Positions 25,601 to 40,600 of a stretch of DNA of 64,000 nucleotides are shown here, in pieces; within the stretch, counting starts at the first letter, position 1; every line of letters starts with the position of its first letter. A model generated the notes under the pieces. It did no database searches. It was not told the origin of the DNA and worked only from the letters and a program-made list of their open reading frames with translations. Origin of the DNA: Solen grandis (lineage: Eukaryota; Mollusca; Bivalvia; Adapedonta; Solenidae); the NCBI GenBank assembly GCA_021229015.1, contig CM037781.1, positions 65,864,035-65,928,034 on the forward strand, read 5' to 3'. The position numbers and the translations under genes were made by a program.

Positions 25601-28600
25601 AAGCCTAAAGTCAGGATGGTGTTACTGTGTGGGATATCATGCCTCTAGTCTACGCGTGACGTAGCAGTGAGGCAGCACTTTAACGTTATCAGTAGGCTTA
25701 GACAAGTCCCAAAAAATGACTAAAATTCTGTCGATTGGACATTAAACTAGCGATGCTCAACAAAAAATGCTCAAAAGTCACCAATAAATAACAATAAATG
25801 GTTAGTTGTATTCCAAGCTCTTGAACACAAAGACGCTATGGGAGCATTCAGTGAGATTTCCATCGTCACGTGACATTTTTATATGCAAGATTTGCGCTTG
25901 CGCAGTGGGTAAAAATGAAACGTTAAATTTGAAAAAAATAGACAATTCCATTTTTATGCCCCCGAAGGTGGGCATATAGTAATCGCACCGTCCGTCCGTC
26001 TGTCCGTCCGGATTTCCATCTAAGATGTTAATACTCTCATAACTTTTCGTGCAATCCCAGTCTGTGCTCAGGTCAGTCACCTTGAGATCATGTAAAGGTC
26101 TGTTTTAGTTCCGCTCCATAACTCTGACATTCCCTGGTGGATTTAAAAAAAAAAACATGGCAGAAGTGTTCACCATCATAAGACGATATGTCTCATGCAA
26201 TCCCCAGGTCTGTAGCTCCAAGGTCAGGGAAACACTAAGAGTTCAAATGTAAAAATGGGGTCTCATTTTCATATCTGCTCCCTAACTCTGACATTCCGTG
26301 ATGGATTTTGAAATTACTTGGCAGAAATGTTCACCATCATGAGACGATGTGTCGCTTGCAATCCCTAGGTCTGTAGCTACAATGTCAAGGTCATACTTGG
26401 ATTTCAAAGGTCAAAAAATGGGGTCTATTTTTTGTATCCTTTCCATAACTCTGGCATTCTTTGATGACTTTCTGAATTACATACAAAAATGCTCACCATC
26501 ATGAAGCAATATGTCGCGCAATCACATGTCTGTAGCTTCAAGGTCATCACCGTAATGATACAATGTGTTGTTTACACTACCCGGGTTTATAGCTGAAAGG
26601 CCATGGTCACACTAAGAGGTCAAGTCTCATAAGCCCTGATTGTGCATTGGTTTGCCCTCCGTCTGGCTGTCCAGAAATTGGGATGCTGTGATAACTTTAA
26701 AACCAGGTTATAAGCTAGCTCAGTAGTATATGATGGCAATATCGAGATTATACACCTCCCTTTGATATTTTTCTTGGATAAAAATACTGGTTGCTATGGT
26801 AATGGAAATAATCAAAATATGCACGACCGGTAGGGAACTTATGGTTCAATAATGCATATGATTCTTAGCTATTGTGTATTTCGTATATGCATTATGCTAT
26901 GGTGATTTCACCGTGTTAAAATTATCAGGGAAAAGTCTAATGAAATGTCGGGAATTCTTTTACAAAACCATGAATATGCACTTCGGGGGCATTCGCCACA
27001 TCCTGTTGACATATCCTGAAATAGTCGTTTCCAATTTGACGTAATAAAGCCACCGCATTGACCAAAAACGTAGGACATCACCTAAATCGAAGTATGCACG
27101 ATATACTTACTAAATCTGTATTATATTACTTTGCGCTGAGTTAGATTGTAGGAGATGATGTCATTGCCAACGACTTTCTGACTATTTTATCCATAAAAAT
27201 AAATCGTTAACACAGTTTGATCAAGATCTCTTGAACTACACTATTTGGACATTTCTGTCAAAATCAAGCTGTGTTTGACACTGAGCTTCACTCGGAATCC
27301 TATTGATCGAAGTATACCAGATATCAGACAATATATACATGTTTATGCTTTGTAACATGCATCAAAACATCAAGATAATATACAGCTATTTACATATCCG
27401 AGCTGAAAAAAAATATCTTCGTACAGCATGATAAATGTCACAAAATATTTGCTCTAAGTAAATTTTTTTTTCTCTTCGATATTTATTTCCACTGGAGGAC
27501 GAGATTGTGCATTTGGCTGACATTTTGTACGCAATCATTTGAAGATTTATGTTTTAAGTTATATTAAGACCAATAAACCTCTTTGGTTTACAAAAAATAT
27601 AATAAATCATAACTTACATAAACATCACATAAGAGAGAATTCTTTATTACAAAAGTATGCATTTGATATCCCACCCAGACGTTATCGGTCAGTTTTCTTC
27701 TAAGAATCCAGTGTTAGACGAATCAAAGCGATTAGGGCCGACAGGTTCCTTTAAGACAATTCAGCCATTAGTAAATTAAATCATTGTCCTTCAAATGCTT
27801 TAAAAGACTTCAGTGCAAATGCAAACATCACTTGACTTGTAGTTATAAGCTCTTTGCTCTATGTCTATAAAGGATTGCATTTACTATAAAATCCCCATGA
27901 TCACCTGATGGAACATGATCACAATTTAATGATGAATAAATAACCGTAATCGCGAAAGATACCGGAAAAAATCAGAATATCATGAAATTGATGGGAGTAA
28001 AGGAAGGCCCGAAACAGATCTCGGTTGATTTAACCGATTCCAAATATATTATTATGCTTGTGTAACTGTAGGATTAACATCCCATCAACAGTATTTTAGT
28101 CATTTGGAAACAGAGTCTACGTAAGACAAATATAGTGCTGTCACACGTTAGCATCAGGCCGTAGACCTGTGACATAATACCAAACCCAGTCACATTATCC
28201 TGACACCGGACTAACCAGTCCTGGAACTACTCAGTATATATGCAGAGCGCCAAGCACGAATATACCAGTATCATTTTTACTTTTCATTTTTAGTCACGGT
28301 CGGTGATCGAACCCATGACCCCTCGCTGCCGAAGCATCCATAGAAATCGAAATCAGATTGATACATTTTTCAGTAAAAGAGAAAACTGTAAAATCATTTA
28401 TTTTTTTTTTGAGATTAATTTGCGTTGAATTCGTGGGTGGTTTTATTCGCGAACATCAATGCGACACTGACCCTGTACCGTTCTTAAAATATCATCAAAC
28501 GGAAGGTGTGTCAATAGTGCGAGGTCAAAGACAAAGCTGTACGGCGTATGTGACAAACTGTAAAAATATGTTGTTGTTTATATTTCAAATTTTATGGACT

Positions 28601-31600
28601 AATAGCAGCGCAACGCTTGGCGTTGTCTGCGATAAGTTCCATAAAATTTAAATACAAACGATAACTAATACATATATACCCACGAAATTACTATAAATGA
28701 AAAATCTATGAAATTTATTGTCTGAAAAAAAAAAGAGTTGATTTTATAGTTTTAATCTTTAATCTCGCTTGAACTGATGACTGCTTGGTAACTTTCAGAC
28801 CGACCAGGTTTAAACTGGTCGCATAGGGCAACTAATTTAGCTGAGTGCAGAAAAGAAAATGCATTGTCTGTATTAGAAGGGAAATCAAAGAAAACGTCTG
28901 AGTGACTATGATTTCATTACCGTAAAAAAAAAACAAAACAAAAAAAAAACATTTAACAAAAACTGCATTATGCCAGCCGATTACTCTGTATTGTGGTACT
29001 TTTTTTTCTTTCGTTCTCTCTCCCTGCCTCTCCCATCCTTTGTGTTAACATGGACATTTAGTCAATCACTTGAGCAGAACATGCTGCTACACCCTCCCAG
29101 TCTCGAACCGCATCAAACATCCGGGAAATCATGATTCCTGGGGTTATTTGGCAAATTAGACACGTGTGGTTCTTATTCGAGAAGGACGTCTAGACCCTAA
29201 TGATACCTTCCCTGTGGGTAATGATGAAATATACTCATTAATCTGTCTTTAAAACGCATATCATGGACAGACCGGGACTGTTATTTCTTCTCATTGTCTT
29301 CTGTCAACGGTTAGGAGACAACATGTCGTTTCACATCACTTAATATTTTTGGGGTTTCCGTGGCCAACTAGTCTTACTATCACTAAGTCCCACACCTCTG
29401 TGGGTATAGGTCCGTTCACAATTTCAAAACCGTTTTCCTAGATAAATTTGGTGAACTTTTCTTTAGCTCAGCAGAGCACAATGTGCTCAAAGTGAGCTAT
29501 AAGGATCACCTTGCGTCCGTCGTCCGTGCTCCGTCCGTCGCCAACAATATGCTTTAAACAACATCTCCTCTGAAACCGCTGAACAGAATTTTATTTAACT
29601 TGGCAGGGATGATTCTTTGGTGATCTTTCACAAAAGTTGCAAAAATAAACTTTATCCATGTAGAACTCTGCTTGCCATGGCAACAGAAAGAAAAAGAATA
29701 TGAAAACTTTAAAATAATCTCTCTGAAACCAATTGTCAGAAGTTAATTTCCTTTGGCAAAAATAGTCATCTCATGAATATCTACCATAATTGCTAAAATA
29801 AAGTTGATCCCATAAAATATGTGGCTCCTAGGGGGTTTGCTAAAATACCCTTATAAACTTTATATAGAAAATTTAAAAAATTCTTCTTCTATGAAGCCAA
29901 TCGTTAGAATTTAATTTCCTTTGCCACAAATGGCCACCCAATGAATGTTTACCATAATTGCTAAAATAAAGTTGATCTTTTGTAAAATGAGGCCCCTTGG
30001 GGGTCAGCTAGTTCCCTTATATACTTTTTTTTATAGAAGTGTTTCAAAATTCGTCTTCTATGAAACCTATGGTCAGAATTTGATTTCATTGGCGCAAATG
30101 GTCACCTCATGAATGTCTACCATAAGTGCTAAAAAAGTGGATCCCTTTAAAAATGGGGCCCCTAGCGGGGCAGCTAGTTTCCTTGTATATAAAATTTTAG
30201 AATTCTTCAATTAAACCAGGGTCAGAACTTAATTTTATTTTGCAGAAATAGTCACTTCATGACTGTCTACCATAATTGCTAAAATAAAGTTGATCCCTTG
30301 AAAAATGAGGCCCCTAGGGGGTTGTGTATTTTCCGTATAGAAATGACTTGAATCGTTTTAAATATGATGATGTACTCTGGTGAGCGATCTAGGGCCATGT
30401 GGCCCTCTTGTTTGTATATTTAATAAACGCTTAGCTATAGGAATTGGACCCAGACATGGGAAAGTCTTCTAGCTGGGTGATATTTTCCTTCACTATCTGG
30501 CCATAGACAGTTATCAGATGTCATAAGTCACAACAACAACAACAACAAAAAAATACGATATGCGCTTTGCATAAAACTGTCCGATATATATTCACATAGA
30601 AATCTCAGCTAAAATGCTCGTGTTAATGAAACACCCGAAACAAAATATTTCATTGCCAGGTCTGACACCTTTACTGTCAAGCAATCGGCATAAAACATAT
30701 ACTGCATGCATTCCTAATAAACTACATGTTTGTCCTATCCCAGTGGGTTACGTTGGGGTGTGTGGGGGATTGATCATCTCTGCAAAATACCAAGGTTGTA
30801 TAAATCATAACCAATTTCCTTGTGACTGGATATGGTATCTAGGTTTAGTATCATTGACTGGATTTGCTATATGGGTTTAGTATCAGTGACTGGTTATGGT
30901 ATCAGTGACTCGACGCGGTATCAGTATCTGTGACTTGGCGTAATAGAAGCGGTTTGATGGTGTTTCAGTGACTGGATGTGGTATCTGGGTTAAGTATTAG
31001 TGACTGGATATCAGTGACTGGGTGTGATATCAGTGACTGGGTGTGATATCAGTGACTGGGTGTGGTATCAGTGACTGGGTGTGGTATCAGTGACTGGGTG
31101 TGGTATCAGTGACTGGGTGTCTAGGTGTGGTATCAGTGACTGGGTGTGGTATCAGTGACTGGGTGTTTAGGTGTGGTATCAATGACTGAGTGTCTAGGTG
31201 TGATATCAGTGACTGGGTGTGGTATCAGTGACTAGGTGCCTGGGTGTGGTATCAGTGACTGGGTGTCTAGGTGTGGTATAAGTGACTGGGTGTGGTATCA
31301 GTGACTGGGTGTCTAGGTGTGGTATCAGTGACTGGGTGTGGTATTAGTGACTGGATGTCTAGGTGTGGTATCAGTGACTGGGTGTGGTATCAGTGACTGG
31401 GTGTCTAGGTGTGGTATAAGTGACTGGGTGTGGTATCAGTGACTGGATGTCTAGGTGTGGTATCAGTGATGGATTATGACTGGATGTCTAGGTGTGGTAT
31501 CAGTGACTGGGTGTGGTATTAGTGACTGGGTGTTAGGTGTGGTGATGAATGTCTGAGGTGTGGATATAGTGACTGGGTGTGGTATCAGTGACTGGGTGTG

Positions 31601-34600
31601 ATATCCGTGACTGGATGTCTAGGTGTGGTATAAGTGACTGGGTGTGATATCAGTGACTGGGTGTCTAGGTGTGGAATCAGTGACTGATTTGGATGTGGTT
31701 TCAGTATGATACCATACTGGCGAGGTACTGAGTGTCTGCGAAATGTAGACAACGCCTTTGGCTCTGTGCAAGGGTTAAATCAAGTAAACAACAGAAAGCG
31801 TATTTCAGTTGTCTGACAATTCTGTATGCAAAACTGAACATGTAGACACCACGAAACTGGTTTTACTCTTTATGCGGCGCCTGTAACATTTTACTTTTCA
31901 AACAAAAGCTAATTAGCTTGTGTCCTGCTAATTTTGCCATTTTAATACACTTTTATTGAGTATTTACGTCAGGTTCTTGATCGTAAATACTGGACCATTT
32001 TTTTATCGACCATTGTAACGGCTTCACAAACCGAAGAGGTGCGTAAAAGAATCAGATTCCCATTTTGTTTTAACAACACGTGGGCTTACTAATGAGGTAC
32101 GACGCGCTCAATATATCACCAGGGACTTTGGGAAAGTATAGGATTTTGAGATTTAGTGAAAGTTAAGTGAATATGCAATTTAGTGTGTAAGCAGTGTATA
32201 TTTACCGAGGGTCCCAACAAATATCAACACAAAACATAATTTGGCAGCAAAACAACAAAAATCGAGACTCTGTATACGGAACGACAAGTCTGCAAAGGTG
32301 TCGACATGGTGTGTGCATGACACGTTAATATGTCCGTGCATTACAGCTATTGTGGTCTCCACAGTAACATTCCTTCATTAATCAGACAATCATGCATAAT
32401 ATCAAAAAATACTTGAATACTTAGGGGCGTAAATCATCAGTATCGTGTTTCTTATGAACAACCTACAAAAACTGTCAGTAAGTTGGTTATATATGTCTTA
32501 TATAAACTTATTCTTTTACTTAAGGTAAAGTCCCTGTAATGGCTCCGCAATGTCTTGGACGGACCACTTAACCTCTACCAAGATAACCAAGGTTCCCTAT
32601 TGAAACATGAAGAAACCTTGGTTAAAAGTCATAAGGTCCGAAATGTAGCGGAACCATTTCAGGGACTTTACCTTACTTCGTAAAAGAAGAAGGGTCAAGT
32701 GTATTTAAAATTTTAAGTATTACTTACTAATTGCTGTAAGTATTGTTGGTAGGATTCGAACCACAGTCACGGACTTCTCCACTCTCAGGCATCCTAACCT
32801 TTGATTTAAGGTAATCCATCCATCTATCATTAAATTGTGATCAAGGTCTATGAAATGATTTTGGGAATTCTATAGTAAATGCAAGCCTTTATGAGCCTGT
32901 AACTCCAAATTGGACGAATGCATCTGCACTGAGGTCCCTTTAAGCATTTGAAGGATCGAAAGTTAGTGAATTATAGATTACCTTAAACCCGATTGCTCTA
33001 CAATTGTGAAAACACTCTTGTCATTTTATGACGTATCATGCCAGCTTTTCTCTAAATCTGACTCCATCGACCGAAAAAAAGATTAATTTCGATTTATCAA
33101 CGTCAAATTCTTCAACGTTCATGAAATAAACAGAAATTTACTGAAATGTTTGCTCTGTTTTGAGGTGACAGTCACGTGGTTTTAAGTTTAACGTATTTTC
33201 CTCTAATAGGTTTCTAAATTAAACGAATGCAAGAGGAAAGTTAATGCAGATAAGTTTAATGTGCCCCGGCTTGATTTTATCTTGTTTAATATTTCAACAT
33301 AGTACTTTACTGCGATGTGATATGATCATCGATTAACGATTATCAAATGCGGAAATACATAAGTCCTGTATTGATTTTCATATAGGAATGTCAAGATAAT
33401 TAGATTTGTCACTCTTATGAAGTTACAAATTCTTTGAACTAACGATTGTTCAAATCGGACTGTGTTATTGACGTGATTAACTGAGACTCCGTGGTCTAGA
33501 GGTTGTGAGCCCAAGGTTTTGGGTTCGAAACCCGGTTGAGCAAGTCTATTTTATGACTTTCCCTGGTGCAGAGTACTGTTCCTTTACCTAGAAAACGTTG
33601 AAAGGGATTGCTTATAAGTAATAAAAACTTGTTTCCAAATCGACGTAAAAACAATTGTTTTAACTAATCATTCTATTTAAACAATATTCAAAGATACCTT
33701 TTTAATCATTATATGAAAAAGCGTAATTTATGATATTAGTTATCAAAACACACACACACCACCACCACCAAGAACAACAACAACAAAACCTGTGTCAAGT
33801 AGACATCGTCTCCAAATGACTGAAATACTGTCGGTGGGACGTTAAACCCAACAAACAAACAAAAAATAACAAAACCCTTTGCAAACTTAGCGACAATAAA
33901 CACACATAAAAGTTTATTGCAGTACATGCACAGCGGGGTATGTGAACATCTTTATCTCAGTCGGTGCATCTTAAGGTAATTCATCCATCATTAGATTGTG
34001 ATCATGGGTTCATCAAGGGATCATGGAAATTTCATAGTAAATAAATCCTCTTTAGACTTTGAGCAAAAAAAAAAAGCTGCACTGAATTCTTTTAAAGCAT
34101 CTGAAGGACCATGATTATGATTTAATGATGGAAGGTTTACCTTAAACATTTCAATCAAAATCAAAACTGCATACAATAAGAGACTATTGTCATATAATCC
34201 TCAATGTGTTTTATGTATGTCTTTGCAGGCCCTGGCTGTGAACATGTTATCCGAATATTTCCACTACCACTTCACCACGTTGGTAAGTATCTGCCCTAGA
34301 CAAATGCATACAAATATATTCAGTCATGTAAACACTATAGTCTAAAACTGCAAAGTCGCAGATTAACAGCCAAAGTGTCCTTTTCCATATCTAAAATTCA
34401 TTTCCCATTGTTCTAAAACGTTTTACGTGCTTCAGATTGTATCAATTCATTGATTTTCTTTAACAGTTCGTCGTTGATGTTTTTTTCCAGCCTATAAATG
34501 AATGCATATTTTTCTTCAAACTTTCTAAATGAAAACATCGCGTGATACTCGACTTCAGTGTTGAAAACCGTCGGGGAAGATGCTAAATGATAAAATATTG

Positions 34601-37600
34601 TTTTTGTTTTGAGCCTATGATGAGAAATGTATCTGAAGCTGGAAACATACAGTCACGTTTTACTAAACTTAGTACAACATATCTATACATGAAATCATAG
34701 ATGCGAAAAAAAAATTTCCACATAAAAAGGATATAACTTTGTATAAATACAGAAAAATATTTTACCCTTTTTAGCTCACCTGAGCACAACGTGTTTATAG
34801 TGAGCTTATAGGATGACCATGTATTCGGTGTTCCTTGCGCGACGTCAACAATTTGTTTGTGGACACTCCAATTTCAGAATGTTTGTCTGTATAAAAAGTT
34901 GGATAAGTTCAAAAGTAAATCACCTTGGGTCAAAAAGTATTTCACTAGGTCAGATTCTAGGAAAACCCTGTGAACACCCTAAAGACCACATTTTTTTGCC
35001 CATTCTTCCCAGATTTTCGTCAAAATATCGTCTTTATAAAATTAACGATATGTTCCAAAATGAGTCATGTGTGGTCAAAAAGTAGGTCACTGGGTCAAAA
35101 CCCTTGAAAATCATTGCTTTTTCTATTCAAAGGCCTACTGAGAACCAGGGTCCTCAGGTGAGCGGTTCAGAGCCATCATTGCCCTCTTGTTTATGGTTAT
35201 AGTGCAAATAAGTAATAAGTAGACTATGGTGGCATATTTCTGCCAGCAACTTATCCATTTAGCTATGTCAGAACCTTTCTGAAAATAAGTCACATATTCA
35301 GTTAAATGAAATAACAAACAATAATATAAAAATGAAATTTGTTATCGATTGATTATGAGATATCTGCCCCTGAAAATGACAGAAAAGAGCATAAAACTCA
35401 CTTTGAGGGGCAGATAACTCAAAAAGTAGAATGGGCACCCTTAACTTTCCCATTAATTTGTTTCTAGAGTGATACCTTATAATCATGCAACATAAAACTT
35501 GCTTTCCACATAATTTAACTAACTCGGGGAAAAAATGATATCCAGTTATTTTGTTGGCAGTAGTTGGCACTAACAGGCAGTTTTATCTTGTAAAGATACC
35601 TTAGAGAATAACATGAAAGTTTTCTACATACCAGATAATAAATGAACATGTGGCTTTTTTTTTTTCAGAAAAAGTTTCGACAAAACATAGTAGGTGAATG
35701 GCTGGCAGAACTATGCCACCATAGTAGACAATTACGACTAAAATCAAATTTGGTATACATGATTTAGTGAAACGAGCCCCTGATATCGTTACTATCTTGA
35801 AGAATAACGGTCCTACATTCTTAACCTCTTTGAGAGAACTGGGTCATTTGAAAGGTCTCTTAGCAAGATTTTGAAATGAAAAATCAACATTTTCAGATTG
35901 ATTACTGAAATACAATATATATATTGTATTTCAGTAATCAGTCTATATATTAATATCCAACTGGAGAATATACGTATATCACATGATGCAGCTTGGTTCC
36001 ACTCGAGGCTTCTTTAGAGTTAATCTGCGTAGCCGTCTTACCACACTTTTGAAATTCTTAGTGATGATGACGTAAGAGAGTGCCGAATGATTTCATTGGT
36101 AGATATACCTATACTCACGGAACAAAATTACGCACCATTGTTTATTGAGAATGATGAAACATATACTTCGTATTCATAAATTCTGACTGAATAACAGTTT
36201 CTTTGATAATATAAAGTTATTTTTCAAAACAGTGCTCTTTGGATACTTAGACTTGTTAGGGTCGAACGTTATAAGAACATGCAATATATTGTAGTCAATT
36301 TCACCGAAAGAAAGGTGCGCTTTAAATATTACAATGATGTTTGTGGTGGAGGGGACGCTTTAATACCGAGTTATTTTGACTTCCTTAGATGAAATGCTCC
36401 ACAGACAACTTTTAACCATGCTACATTCTCCAATTTTTTAATCCCCATCAACGCCGCATATCTTTTTTATATTTCTTGTTTACACATCTCTTTATTTTCA
36501 ATTTTGCAGCGTTAGGCATTTGGTCAAAGACAAACAATAAAAAAAGCTACAAAAACCCCACTTCGTTTCATGCTCACAATTTGTTCATATTTCACCATTT
36601 TAAACCTATTCACATGACTGAAATAATGTCCAGTTTTGACCAGCGTGCCTAATTATGTGTCGGCTGAAGACTTGATTTATCCGTTAGGTTTTGCAACAAA
36701 GACGTTAGTTACTTTATTGCCGTGTCTAGCACATTTGCCAAGTTTCAAGATACAAAACTGTTAACGAAACAGGCAAGTTCATTGTCCGTCCACTTCCGAG
36801 ATGTTTAACACTTGCAGGAAACAAACTGACGTTAATTTCACTTGCGTCCAATATTTTCATGTCAGGATGTCATACTGAGATGTGACCGCAGTCATTATCA
36901 ACGTATGGTTCACTGTTCCTATCACTTATAAAGTCTTCTTTTAACTACAACGGCCTGATTAATGTTCCAGACGTTGTTATTGGCCCATACTTCGTTGGGT
37001 GGTCTATTTTAATGCGTATAAACACGTAAAATGCTAATGATTTATTATTGCTATAATTCATTTTGTGTCCCGTTTTAAACACCATACGAGGTATTTGCCC
37101 GCGGTCCATCAAAAAAAGGAAAGCAATATTGCCTTTTTTCTCATAAGTACGGTGACATTAATTAAACATGGAAGACTTCTAATATATCATGTGCGCACGC
37201 AATAACTATTGTGTGCGAACGCGGTGGTTATCGCGTACGCACGCGATTTTAGAAAAAATAAAAACAAAACGGTCGTTCTCTTTTTTTTCTGGACAGTATT
37301 TGTGTATGACTTTTAAAAGAGAGTGTACGAATATGACGGGTTATTACTTACCGGTACTTCTAAAATTTTCAAGAACATAAGCTATAAAAAATACATTCGT
37401 CATATTCCTCGATCTCACACTTATATTAGGTTAATTTTGACATCTCAAGAACCGTTTCTATTGTGGTCAACGGATCCTACTTATTGCCTTAATTATACTA
37501 TGTAGAAACGCGGCACTGTCGACGAGTCTTAATGAATAAAAATCTTATAAATCGTAGTTCTTCTAGTAGAAAATTTGATAAAGAAAATAGCATTCAGAAC

Positions 37601-40600
37601 CATTTATATGGCGCATATCCTTTGTATAAAAACTCATTCGATTCATTCCATTACATATTTGACTGGTAAACTACTTTTCTTGTAATAAACTAATATAGAG
37701 TTTATTAATTTACTACATCATGCTAAGATATCACAAAGTATTTCATAATTTCTTGTGTCTCTAATAATCTAATAAGATACTTAAACATTTCCAAGAAAAA
37801 TAATGTGGTTTTTGTTTCAGTAAAATTTCTATTTATATTTACTTTATTTATATATTTATTTCTATATGTTGTGAAACACTATGGTAGAATGTGTTTCAAG
37901 GTTTTTTTTTTTTTTTTTTTTTTTTTGGTTTTAGTACTGTAGGTGAGAACTGAGACTATTCTTGATAAGTATTGCGATTATTTATCTAAATAAAATCATT
38001 ATTAGGCAATACTAGCAATATGTCACTATTCTTTTCGAAATCATTTTTTTCCCGAATTTGAACACCGACTTCGAAAATCTTTATTCTCTCAAGTGAGTTT
38101 TATCTTTTTAAGAATATTCGTTTTTTTTTTTCTTTCCAGAAAACTTTAATATAAAAGGCCCTGCCTAAAAAATCCTTCAATAACCAACACTGCTAGACCA
38201 GTTTTTAAACTGAATATTGGGTTCCCAAGCTGCTAGGACGGATGGCTCTTAATAAATCAGTATTTTAATCGGGCCTTGCATGTCTATGTCCAGGCCTTTT
38301 GTTAATTTATTTTCTCCTCCGTCATATCAGATGAATGAAAAGTATTTCTGTGCCACTTGGCCGACTTGTTTATTAATGCCGTATAACCAATCAGATCAAG
38401 TTAGGATTCAAGTCACGTGATATTTCCTATGGCGCACCAAGGAGCTACGTAATCGTATCAGTCCCATAAATCAATAAAGATTGATTACGAAACTCTCCGA
38501 GGACGATAAGTCAATTACCGAAAACCCTTAATAACATGTAATATAGCCTTCTAGTGTTTCAACAATGCCTTCGCCCAACGTCATTTGAATCACCCGGGAG
38601 GTTTTATGCGAGACGTGGCTGACGTACGAATTCATATACTCGAGTGCCAAAACTGCGCCCCTCTAAGATTTAATAAGGAAATGCAACATGAATAAAATAC
38701 ATAGAATAAAAACTGTTCACGTACCAATTTATTCTATCAAATTCACATTGATACCCCCAAAATAATTCTGTTATAAATAATTGTTCACTCGGAAATAACA
38801 TTTAATACATTACGAGTCAAATATTATGCCATCATTTTGTGTGGTCCCAACTCCGCCCCCTAGGTGACCTCATAGCAGTTGCGAATTGTACACATATGAC
38901 TTCCATTTATAAATATGTAAACACAGCAGATGGAATTTCCGAGATACTTTTAATTTAAAAATTTGAGTGTAAAAGGGCCATTCTGCGTGGAAATCGTTTT
39001 GTATTAAGAAAAAACACATAAAAAGAGTGGTGCGAAATAAAATTTGCAATATTTATCAGGTTGAATCAAAATTTCGTACAAAAATCATCTGAGTTTATTT
39101 ACAGAAACACAGTAAAAAAATCTCACTGTCGCTTACGATTGTGATAAAATCCAGCGAGACTACAATAAAAAAGAGGAAGGTGGCGGAGTTAGGACAGGTG
39201 CGCAGTTAGGACCTCCGACGATATATTAAAATAATATTCTATGCTTAGGATTCAACCTCAAAGATAACTACAAAATAATCTGTTTTTTGCAAGCTATTTT
39301 TCATTCTGTCATGAATTCTAATTTTCATGTTGTTTGTTTGTTTGTTTGTTTTTAAAGCAACATGGATGTAAAAATGTTGAAATATTTTACTTAGTATCTT
39401 GTGGCTATCATAGATACTCATCAAAGACCATTTCCCAAGTGTTTCGGCAATACTCGTTTTGATTCGCTGATTTAAACTGACCAATCAGTGACTGGTTCAA
39501 ATATCATGTGTATGTTTATAACGCATGTAGATTTGATGTTCGTGGACTGGTTGTTAATTTACGTAGTTTTACAGCTCATCTCGGAGTGAAATAGTCAGTT
39601 AGATTATACATGTCATGTTAACCATTCCAATAAACCAAATTAGTTGACTAGTATATACCATTTAAGGCCTTACTACTTCTTAATAACATCATAATCAACT
39701 TCAAAACACTTTTCCATATTTTATTTTTTTTTAGAACAGATACATACATGTTCGTACAGGTATGCTATACATATAAATGGTCTTATAGAAGCATAGAGTT
39801 AACTTCGTGTTGATATTCTTAGGGCATATAAAACCTTTAGTCACCGAGACACGTGCTCCGGTGACTTTGTGTACCCTCGTCCGTCGTCCGTCGTCGTGCG
39901 TCGTGCGTCGTGCGCGTCAACAATTTGCTTTAAATGACATCTCCTCTGAAACCGCTGGCAGAATTTGATTGAACTTGGCAGGAATGTTCCTTGCGTGAGG
40001 CTCTACAAGCTAAAATAAAGTTGATCCATGCAAGAACTCTGGTTGCCATGGCAACAAGAAATAATTTGAAACTTAAAAATCACTTCTCAAAACTACTGGC
40101 CAGATTCAAAAATTTGGTACAGATGTTCCTTGGGTCAACCTCTACCAAAGTTGCTAAAATTATTCCGATCCGTAAAAAAACATGGCCGCCAGGGGCGGGG
40201 CTTATTTGCCTTATATGTATATAGAGAAACCTTTAAACAACATCTCCTCTGAAACCACTGGACAGAATTTGATTAAACTTTGCAGGGATGATCCTTGGGT
40301 CAACTTTCACAAAAGTTGCTAAAATAAACTTGATCCATGTAGAACTCTGGTTGCCATGGCAACAAAAAGCAAAAAAAAATGAAAACTTTAAAAATCATCT
40401 TCTTCAAAACTACTGGCCAGATTTTAAAATAAATTGGTACAGATGTTCCTTGGGTCAACCTCTACCAAAGTTGCTAAAATTATTCCGATCCGTAAAAAAA
40501 CATGGCCGCCAGGGGCGGGGCTTATTTGCCTTATATGTATATAGAGAAACCTTTAAACAACATCTCCTCTAAAACCACTGGACAGAATTTGATTAAACTT

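Noticed and set aside
30827..31700. CRISPR-like regular repeats
   Set aside because: Direct 19/27-bp repeats without unique spacers in a eukaryotic intron: a minisatellite.
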